DNA from: Boesenbergia rotunda
Lineage: Eukaryota; Streptophyta; Magnoliopsida; Zingiberales; Zingiberaceae
NCBI GenBank assembly: GCA_024364735.1
Contig: JAGFNQ010008275.1
Coordinates: 97,676 to 161,675 of the forward strand
Reading direction: 5' to 3'
Length of the DNA stretch: 64,000 nucleotides
The translations under genes and the position numbers were made by a program. The notes under the pieces are model-generated. The model did no database searches. It saw nothing but the letters and a program-made list of their open reading frames with translations, and was not told where the DNA came from. Below, piece after piece: positions 55,427-64,000 of the stretch (positions are counted from its first letter, which is position 1; each line of letters begins with the position of its first letter).

Positions 55427-56036
55427 GCTCCCATGGGCATAATTGAGATGGTAACGGGATGGTAGATTAACATTAAGGCTACGTTTGATAGGGGGTAATC
55501 CATCCTATAATGTAATGGTTCAAGATTTATAATCTCGATTACAAAACTAAAACCATGTAATCCGATTACATTCCTTACCCTCTATTCCCAAAACCTATCG
55601 GCAGAACCCTCCGCGACCATGGCCTCTCCGGCCGGCGGTCGTCGGTCGCCGGCCGGCGGCGGTCGTCGGTCGCCAACCATGGTCGTCGGTCGTCAACTGC
55701 CAATCTTTGATTACATTATAGGATGAATTACCCCTCACTAAACGCAGCCTATGGTTATCAAAGATTACATACAACTCGTTACCAAACATAGTAATGTAAT
55801 ATTAATTACATTACAAACTTGATTAAATTACAGACTCGATTACATTACCCTCTACCAAACGCAGCCTAAAGGTCTTGGATTTGAGCCACATGACTGGTGA
55901 GTGTAAATCCCTGTATCTTGTGTAAAAAGTCTCTCCCTCTCAATTTCTTGCTTTCTCAGTCACTGTGATTTACCTCTTCCGTGTTGGTCTTTGGACGGAT
56001 TGGCGGGGATGTTGGGGTGAGCGTTTCGCCTTGCCA
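55427..56036 (+). mobile_element. tRNA-derived SINE, split by a MITE
   Basis: An 18-bp target duplication CTCTATGGATCCCAACTC flanks it at 55409-55426 and 56037-56054. Without the internal MITE the SINE is about 215 bp: a tRNA-like head ('GGGCATAATTGAGATGG' as A box; 'AAAGGTCTTGGATTTGAGCC' as a decayed B box) and a body with 'GTCTCTCCCTCTC' and 'GGTTTTGGACGG'-like sequence. It has no poly(A) tail. Such short, non-coding, Pol III-type elements are copied by LINE enzymes in trans. Confidence 0.85.
55477..55866. mobile_element. Tourist-like MITE, 390 bp, inside the SINE
   Basis: GGCTACGTTTGATAGGGGGT at the left and (reverse complement of the right end) GGCTGCGTTTGGTAGAGGGT are inverted repeats, flanked by TAA (55474-55476 and 55867-55869), as in PIF/Harbinger MITEs. 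A further copy of the end sequence, 'TACCCCTCACTAAACGCAGCC', lies inside at 55729-55749, so one MITE seems to have inserted in another. A GC-rich block rich in CGGTCG (55620-55690) fills the middle. Confidence 0.82.
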
Positions 56037-56054
56037 CTCTATGGATCCCAACTC

Positions 56055-57169
56055 TGTTGGTATGTGGGTTAGGTCAAACAGAGGTGGCTTAGTTTGTGGG
56101 TCATGCTGACTGCTGAGCCATGTTTGATCAAATGTCTAGCTAGTATGATCGATTTGGGATGGGTATAGTTTGCATATCAAACTTGGCTTGAACATTTAAA
56201 ATAAAAATAAAAATACAATTATTTAAAAAAATCAACTTGGCTTGAACATTTTAAAAAGATATATATAAATCTTGAAGTTATGATGTATTTAGAATCATAA
56301 TTTTGTAATATGTATGGAGTTTTTTTTTTAATATTAATGACTAATGATCGTCATCTTTATAAATTTTGAATGTCTAAATATGATTTTCATGAGATATTTA
56401 GTTAACTAGAGAGTAACACGTCTATTATAATAAGACAGAAATTAATTCTCGATGAGTATATGCCTTAGAGAAAAAACTCTTTTTGTCTCTTAGTAGTCGA
56501 TCACAAGTTAATCAGATGACTTATCTCCCTTCATATAACTTTAAGACAGAATATGACTTCTAAAATAAGCATTGTCATATTGAATGTGCAAATATGATAG
56601 GGTCCTATTACATACATATTAAAATATTTAAGTTATTACGATATCGCTCACCCCTGACATATCGCCGATCCCAAACTAGATAAAATAAGTAAATGATATA
56701 GAGATTTTGTTTTATCACAGTAATCCTTTCTATAACGAAGTCATATACTAAACGAATTATTTTATACTTATTAGAAATTGTTTTTAAAATTTATTTCACC
56801 TATATCATTATTAACCATATCAATCCGTGCGAGCAAAGTATTTATGTTACGGGAATTTGACTAGTCAAATCACACGAATCTCTCTCATGACACAACTATA
56901 TGACAAATTCCTGTAGACATTAATTGGACATTAGTGCCCATAAATAGCTTCTTTCCCGAAATCATATGATAGATTTTTCATATTAACGTGGAAAAAAGAT
57001 CATAATCTAGGTTTCCTTTCATTTAATGTTCTATTGTCGGAAAATCACGCTTATTTATTAGTTAATTGTACATATTAAGATCCAAATACTTATATTCTTT
57101 ACAACTGCCAGAAAACATCGGTCCTTTTTGAGCTTCTTCTTTAACCCCTTCCAAAACGCGAGATTGAAA
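56055..57169. other. Intergenic DNA, no gene recognised
   Basis: AT-rich. A stretch with 'CTCACCCCTGACATATCGCC' (about 56649) looks repeat-like but could not be assigned. Confidence 0.5.
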
Positions 57170-57660
57170 TTAAGGAAAGAAAGCGTAAATGGCCGCGCCA
57201 ACGCTGGCACCTCGCTGCGTATCTTCCTCTGGTTCTCCATGCAACAGGGTCAAGAGGACATAATTAGTTAGTAGAATCGTCGATTTCAACCGTTCATGGA
57301 CTGTTGCGGCGGCGGCGGCGGCGGTGGCGGCTGCGCTCTGGTTGGCCGGCGGCTGCTGCATGCGCCTTGTTTCTTTCCGGTGGTTGGCGCGTCCCGCTCT
57401 GCAGCCGCCACTCTCGCCTGCTCCCACAGGTGGCCGACGGGCAATTAAAGCAGTCGCCGTCGCCGTCCAAGGAGCCCGCGCTGCAATGCCCCAGGCCACA
57501 GCACCGCCTCGCTTCCTTGCTCTGGCCGAGGACGGCCGGAAGGACCACGCGCAGGGAGCGGTCCCGCCCGCAGACTGGTTGAGCGGAGTTGGTGCGATTG
57601 GTTGAGCGGAGTTGGTGGAGTCACGGGCAGCCACCATTAGGCCCAACATCCCGTGGCGAC
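57170..57660. other. GC-rich block with CGG-repeat, coding status unclear
   Basis: About 500 bp of high GC with a (GCG)n tract near 57304-57330. Open frames run on both strands, as expected from composition; the longest (minus, about 57649-57170) is Ala/Pro/Arg-rich without recognisable domains. It could be the first exon or CpG-rich promoter of a gene broken by the hAT insertion just beyond, but nothing confirms this. Confidence 0.35.
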
Positions 57661-57718
57661 CACGAAGATGCGACTATGTTATGGCTCAGCAAAAAATGAT
57701 TTATTCATCTCGTCTCGG

Positions 57719-60510
57719 TAGACCCGACCACGGTTCAGAATCGTCGGTTCGACGGTTCGTGGGAGGTCGACCCTTAACCTTAACCGCCCAAGCCGATTAC
57801 GGTTCATGGTTCGGAACCATCGGTTCACGGTTCACCACGGTTCAAGATTACTATATTAAAAATTAAATTAAAAAATAAACTTTATTAAAAAAAGAATTTT
57901 GCACTTATATAAGTTGCCTACGTATCCCCTTAGGGTGTAGGGGAATCAAAGCCCACGTAGTTCATTTATATTTTTACCCTTTTATATTTTTTACATTTTT
58001 ACCCTTTCTCACTCACTTCCATTTCCTCCCGTTCCCGTTGTATTTGTTCTTTCGGTATTAAATTCTTCGATTTCGTCTTCTGAAAATTACATTCCTTGGA
58101 TTCGCTTCTCGGCTCTGGTCCAATCATCAAATAATGCTTGAGCTTCCAATGAGTCGGGAAACATAGTTGATCGTCGTTCATCTAATATGTTGCCACCGGC
58201 ACTGAACGTCTGCTCCACAGCAACAGTTGACACTGGAGAAGTAAAAATTTATTTTGCGATCACGGAGAGAACGAGAAAGCTTTGAGCCTTCTGTGACCAC
58301 CACTTCATGATATCGACGTCTTCGCTATCTGCTTCATTAAAATCAAAAGAAGTCGTAAAATAATTCTCAAGTTCCTGTGTGGAACTTAATGATCCTCGTG
58401 GACGTTTCGTCCATTCTTTTAATAAAAATTGTGTTTCTGTAAGTTTTAAATTAGTAGTAGTAGGTTGTTTGTGTTTCAGAATATTAGTTTGTGTTACATA
58501 TTTAACATAATATTGATTATAAAGATCATATAAATAATTTCTAATATTATATATAATATTAGCGGGATCCGGAGAGAAAGAATCTTTAATAGGAATTAAA
58601 GCGTCATAATATAAAATTAACATTTCTTGTAAAACTTCTAATTTAAATCTAGGATCTAAAGCAAATACAATTAAATAAATTTCAAAAATAAAATAAAAAT
58701 ATTTTTCCCATTTAGTTTTCATAGCTAATATACATAAAGTTAAAGCTTCATTATTTACATGTTCATTTAATATTAATACTATACTATAAAAATTCACTAA
58801 AATTAAATGAGCAGTGGGATAATAAACACCGGAAAGCTGTTCAGTTGCATCGTTAAAAACTTTTAAAATTTCACAAATATTACTACAAATATTTCATTGT
58901 TGTGAAAATAAAGATATATTAGTATTACTATTTTGTGCAAAAAATAAACATAAAAAATCTTTATATTGAAAAGAATCTTGTAATAATTGATATGTTGAAT
59001 TCCAACGTGTTGGAACATCATGTGGAAATTTTTTAGGTCACATTCCATTAGCTTTACAAAATTTACCCCATTGTTTCATTATAGATGGATGTGCCCATAA
59101 GTATGAAATTGCGGTTCTAATTGGTTGAATATAATTTTGTAAAAGTTTTAATCTATCTTGAACACATAAATTTAAAACATGACATACACAACGAATATGA
59201 AAAAATAAACCACCAATAACAGGTTGACAAATAAATTTTAGTTCATCTATAGAAGCGGTATTAGAACTAGCATTGTCTAATGATATTGAAAATATTTGAT
59301 GAGTCAATACATATTCTTCTAAAATTAAGTGTAATAATTGTGCAATGTTATGAGCAGTATGTGATTCATCAAAAACTCTATAAGCTAGCAATCGTTTTTG
59401 GAGGATCCAAGAGTTATCAATCTAATGATATGTTACACCCATATAAGAATGAGTTTGCCAATGATCACTCCAAATATCGGAACATAAAGAAACTTTATTA
59501 TTTAATTTACTAAATTCTTCAATTAAATTGTTTTTTCCTTGTTTACTAATATTTTAATTGTATGAGTAAGTGTAGTCCTAGGTACACGTTTAGCAGCATG
59601 ATTAAGAGATTCTTTACAAAAATCTTCAAATGTGCATTTAGATCGAAAACTAAAAGAAAGATGTTCTACGGAAACAAATTTAGCTAATAATTCTCTTACT
59701 TTATTATCCGAATATAAAAATAAATCAAAATCAATACTATTACCACTAGAAAATCTAGATAATTATATTTGAGAGCGGTCAAGCCCATATTTCGTCGGGT
59801 GCTTCGTTTCTACATGTCGTTTCAACAACCCATAGCCACCGCCGATTTGGAATTTGTAGGAAGCATTGCAATGCTTGCATTTTGCATGCAATTCTCTCGA
59901 CGGAAGTGTGACCTTTTCAAAATGTTTAGTGAAAATAGACGATTTTAAAGGAGATTTTCCCGAACCTTAGAAGTAATCGCATCGGTACTTTCTTGCGTTT
60001 CGGGGATCGGAGGGTGTTGGGGCTGAGCCTCGGTCTCATCATCGGTGGATTGAATTTGAAGGTTGGGATCCTCGTACGCTATTTCTTTTCCCCTCCGAGA
60101 TCGAGATTATGAAGCTCCGTGACCTCCTTCTATTATCGACGAAAAATGAAGAACGCGGAGAGAAGTTGAGATTTGAGATTTGAGATTTGAGAATGAGAGA
60201 TTAAGAGAAGAGAGAAGTTGTGTTGTATGTGAAAATGATGAAATAAACTCCCAATTTATAGAGTTTGGATCATAACGGTCACTAAATCATAGCCATTGAT
60301 CAAAAAAATGATCAAATGATCTCAACCGTTAAAAAAAAAATTAAAAAACCTCCCAACGGCACTGAACCGGCAGTTCAGTGCCGTTGGAACCGGCGGTTAG
60401 CGAAAGCCGGGCCGGTTCCGGTTCGGCGACTCGACGAACCGGGTCAACGGGCCACCTGGGCCGTTGACCCGGGCCGGTTCCGGGCTAGACCCGGCCCGGG
60501 GTCGGGTCTA
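57719..60510 (-). mobile_element. hAT transposon, 2792 bp, degenerate
   Basis: Ends TAGACCCGACCACGG and (reverse complement of right end) TAGACCCGACCCCGG are inverted repeats. They are flanked by CGTCTCGG (57711-57718) and CGTCTCAG (60511-60518), an 8-bp duplication with one mismatch. CGGTTC-rich subterminal sequence occurs at both ends. The size and minus-strand transposase remnant fit a once autonomous hAT. This is a different family from the 30470 element. Confidence 0.88.
58130..59990 (-). pseudogene. hAT transposase pseudogene
   Basis: Minus-strand pieces in order: a BED-type zinc finger (about 59895-59775: 'CKHCNASYKF', then 'LLKRHVETKH'), soon stopped by TAA; the core ('FSISLDNASSNTASIDEL', 'FFHIRCVCHVLNLCVQDRL', about 59391-59038); 'FALDPRFKLEVL' (about 58670); and the C-terminal dimerisation region ('DIMKWWSQKAQSFLVLSVIA' then a stop, then 'SPVSTVAVEQTFSAGG'). 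Several in-frame stops and shifts separate the pieces. The order and motifs are those of a full hAT transposase, so the gene decayed in place. Confidence 0.88.
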
Positions 60511-60518
60511 CGTCTCAG

Positions 60519-61399
60519 TGCCTTAATATTAAAGTGGTAAATTAAAAATTATTAATTCAGATGATATGATTAATATGTCAGGGATGAATATATTAATTTT
60601 ATTAAATTTTAATCTCCAGATATTAAGATGATAATACCTACGTTTTAATCATCCGTCCATAAGAACATGTTTAGCTTTCCGAACTTTAGTGTAACTGTCA
60701 ATGAATCCCAACTACCATTTGAATCCTATCTACGACACTCATGCTCTGGATGAATCAAATGGTCTGCCTCTAAAATTAATCAAGTATAAGATATAAAAAA
60801 ACAACTTTATTAAAAATAGTGAATTATATTTGCAAGCTCAGGTAGCCTTTCTATCATAAATTCGAGAAGTATAGATGATTAAAATTAAGGATGATCTAGC
60901 ATTATGAGTGATTTGAGTAATGCAAATGTTTATTTGCGCTGTGTGAAAATCAAATTCCTGTTACTTGGGAACTCCTGCTTATCAATTATCATTGCACCAA
61001 GTCTCGAGGCGAAATGGAATTTAATCAAATGAATTAAGGCATTTTTTTGTTTAAAAAACCAAAACAATATTCAAATATTTTTCAACATAAAAAATCTTTA
61101 TGTTAACTCTTTTTATATTAGAATTAATTTAATATTTCTTTTTAATTTAATTTATATTTAAAATACTTTTAGGCCAAAATACACTTGATCAAATTGATTC
61201 AAAATTAACCACTACAATAGCATAACAACTATAATAAAAATGTTATACTTCCAATGGTGAAAGAATATTTTTAATCTCCATTCACTCTTTCATTCACTAT
61301 CCGCTCACCTCCATCCATCAATTGATACTTGCATCCTCTCTAGTAAACATGCACTAAAGTTATAAAATATTCATGATCTAGATTGCAATACAATCCCTA
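60519..61399. other. AT-rich intergenic DNA
   Basis: No gene or element end recognised. Confidence 0.55.
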
Positions 61400-62722
61400 C
61401 CAAAAGTGTTGGAAATTTGAATGGAAAAAGGTGGATGAAAGGATGTAATGAGTTTTTAGTCCCACGTTTAAAGCTTGAAGGCTTTATTGTTGGTTATAGT
61501 GTTGTATATGTATGCATAATGTGAACAAATGCTTGGGTAGAGGTTTTTGTAAATTTGTACTAAAGTAGGTTTGCTTGTTTATTTAGCATTAAATTGCACT
61601 TGTGGCTTGCTTGATTTTAAATGCTTAATCTTAATTAAGTCTATATTAAAATCATTGATAGGTTTGTATTCAAGTTTCATAATTTTTAATATTCCTGAAA
61701 AATCCTGTTCGGGATTTCAAGATATATTTTTTGGAAAATTTATTTTTACATGAAAAATCTCTCCATTACTTGAAACCCCTTTTATTACCTATAAAATCTT
61801 GTCTATAATTTCAAAGTTTTTTTTTTATTTTCACTTAAAAAATCCTGTTTATAATATTTTTAAATATGTTAGCACTTGAAAATTCTTGTTTCAAAATATT
61901 TTCTTGAAAATATCTTTTTAGAACTTGAAAAATCTTATTTCAAAATATTTTGAAAATTCTCATACTGCTTACAAAACTTAGAATTTCAAAATAACTTTTG
62001 AAAACATTTTTTATCCTTCAAACATTGTTTAAAAATCTTTGTGAAAATTTATTTTCCAACTTCAACATATTTTCTCAAAATTCTTCTGAAAAAATTCTAT
62101 TTTCTAAACTTAAGACATTTAGGAAATATTTTTAAAAATTTTATATTTTCAAAATCTTTGAAAATTCCTTTTGAAAGGTCATATTTAGAAATATCCTATT
62201 TTAAAATGTTGTTTTAAGCACTTATAATTTTTTTTAAGAATAACATGGTTCAGTACTAAGAAACACTTTTGAAAAATTTGTTGAGTAATTAGAAAATCTT
62301 ATGTTTGAAAACATTTTTCATGCTTTAAAAATTCTAAGTGTTTTCTTAGACTTAAAACTTAATTATTGAAACGTCCCAAGCATTTCAACATATTTATTTA
62401 AAATATATTTTTTTAAAAGTGTGACTGCTCTTTTAAAAACTATTTCCACATACTTAAAGTAGTTATCTTTGAAAATATTTTGAACTGGTCCTTCATATTT
62501 ATTATGCTTGTTTTTGGGATCGACTGCTATTAATTTTTTTTATGTATATTAAAGGAGAGAAAATAAGTTAAAAGTTTAAGTTCTTTTAAAAGACATTAAT
62601 TTTAAATGGAGAGATTAAATTGATGGGGAGCTTTTTGAAAATTGAAATTTGCTTTATATTTTTCTTAACAAATTTATATTTTTCTTAATTTTGAAATAAG
62701 TTATCATAATAAAAAAAGAGAT
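61400..62722 (+). other. Probable 3' internal part of a second SIRE-like element
   Basis: Loose repeats of 'CTTGAAAAATC' and 'TTTCAAAATATTTT' fill about 61690-62500, as comparable repeats do before the 3' LTR at 19384. AAAAAAAGAGAT at 62711-62722 takes the polypurine-tract position. No pol sequence is present to the left, so the element is either truncated or the pol part was lost. A USE-like GTCCCACGTTT occurs at about 61460. Confidence 0.5.
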
Positions 62723-64000
62723 TGTTAGTGTAAGAAGCACCAGATAATCGAACCTGGGTTTTGAAATTGGCAAAGGATTTAAAAGTTAAGCCTAATCATG
62801 ATAACAAGGTTGATCAAGTGTGCAGGTATCTCAACTAGGAAAGTCATAATGATTTTAGGCAAGCGAAAGTTCTAGTAGGTCAGTTGGACCGGATACTAGG
62901 CAACTGAAAGTCCTAGTAAGTCAGCTGGACTAGATACTAAGCAAACTGGAAGTCTTAACAACCGATGGCACTTGGTGGAAAGACTAGATGGTCAGCGGAT
63001 TGGACGTTTAGCAAGTCGATGGGTTAGCGAGAACTGGACATTGAAGGAAGACATAGGGGTCAAAGATCGAATGCTGAATAAAAGTCCATTCAAATCTAGA
63101 GGACTAGATGTTTAGCATCAGGTAAATTCTCTTAAGAGGAGAAGTTCTTCTAAAAAGAGGAATAGATATGAATAAGTTTCCTTTAGGGAAACAATATACA
63201 TTGATCCGACTAAGGATTTCACTGGAAATCCTTAGTCAAAATCGAACAGTTGTATTATTGTCCAAAGTTATAGTATTATTGTGCTAACTCTGTGGTCCAG
63301 GGATCTGAAATCGAGAAGTTGGTCGGAGCCAGTTGACTTCATGCAACCGGACTAGTTCCAAGCGACCAGATCTCCAATCGCCTAGATAAGGTTTAGGAGC
63401 CTGGGAGGTTCGGTCCAACCATGTGTGTAGATGACATGGCAAAGTCTGGTTGGCCTACAATGTGGGATGACACATCGACATTCAGGCGCCCAAATGAGAT
63501 TCAGGCATCTAGGAAGGGATCAACATAGGAGGATAGAACTTCATCCAAAACGTGCCGCGTTAGCAGTCCAAGCCTTGGAAGGGTCCAAGGGCTGGTCCAG
63601 GGACGCAAGGAGTCTCTATAAAAGCCTTGCGAACAGAGGCTTTAAGAAAACTTCCGATCATCATCTTCCAAGGCTTTTTACTCTCACCTTGCTCTAAAAC
63701 CCTGACGACATGATGACCTGCTGTTCCAACAACCACACTTATCTTCGATTTTTAGTTGTCGGTATAATTTATATTATTTTATTATTTATCGTCTTTCGTA
63801 CTTGATTTTGAAAAGGAACAGTAAGCATGTTACTATTCCTCAATTTTTAGTAAAAGACAAGTCTTTGCCTCCGAATCATTGTTCAGAGGAAAAGACAATT
63901 AGCGAATTGCTCATCGAAAACGATTAAGGATCATGGGTCCTGGACTAACAATTGTCAAATGTGAACCAAGTAAAACAAAGTATTTCTGTGCTATTTTTCT
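62723..64000 (+). mobile_element. SIRE-like 3' LTR, cut by window end
   Basis: Begins TGTTAGTGTAAGAAGCACC and follows the plan of the 19384 LTR: 'AATCGAACCTGGGTTTTGA' near the start, short repeats with 'AGTCCTAGTAAGTCAGCTGG', 'TCTCTTAAGAGGAGA', a TATA box CTATAAAAGCC (about 63616), and 'GTGAACCAAGTAAAACAAAG' near its end. It leaves the window before the terminal CA. It is more diverged from the 9295 element than that element's LTRs are from each other. Confidence 0.72.

Noticed and set aside
57170..57649. A 159-residue minus-strand open frame
   Set aside because: Low-complexity Ala/Pro/Arg composition from a (GCG)n-rich block with frames open on both strands; no splice-supported continuation was found. 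Kept only as a GC-rich block.

Overview
This is nuclear DNA from a flowering plant, probably a monocot. It has spliced genes with canonical GT-AG introns, very GC-rich 5' coding sequence next to AT-rich introns and intergenic DNA, a six-exon plant-type laccase, and dense nested plant transposons. A Zingiberales-like source is a guess from the look of the repeats; no species can be named from the sequence alone.

Host genes are few. (1) A two-exon TPR-like protein with a plastid-transit-like N-terminus, minus strand, 3769-5454. (2) A complete laccase, minus strand, 24537-26729, whose exon phases all join and whose copper ligands are all present. (3) A diverged U2 spliceosomal snRNA, minus strand, 48913-49107, with an upstream USE-like element and TATA box at the spacing of plant Pol II snRNA promoters. 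(4) A seven-exon LisH-domain protein, plus strand, 51637-54847, with a 46-bp duplication that copies its last splice acceptor.

The rest is mostly mobile DNA, layout left to right: a SIRE-like LTR (1-1390); a MITE (1406-1833); old LTR debris (1842-3718); the TPR gene; a copia fragment lacking RT (6840-7610); part of a gypsy-type LTR (7876-9289); a complete SIRE/Maximus-like Ty1-copia element (9295-20720, TSD TTAAT) with a 2.8-kb solo LTR inside its 5' LTR; a second copia gag with PBS and LTR on the minus strand (21410-about 23500); a Tourist-like MITE; laccase; LTR-like DNA with 97-bp repeats (28720-29830); a gypsy-type solo LTR (30068-41028) split by an 8.1-kb hAT transposon (30470-38602), itself split by another solo LTR (36044-37968); a copia gag-protease pseudogene (41693-42790); foldback MITEs; another gypsy-type solo LTR (44912-47793); the U2 locus; the LisH gene; a SINE containing a Tourist-like MITE (55427-56036); a dead hAT element (57719-60510); and the 3' end of another SIRE-like element running off the window.

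Most notable: the 8.1-kb hAT carries, downstream of its transposase, exons that look captured from a GIP1-like (DUF1296) host gene; the U2 snRNA locus has a paired change in stem I; a family of related foldback MITEs includes one just upstream of the LisH gene; and target-site duplications let the order of the nested insertions be read. No operon, CRISPR or prokaryotic features are present.
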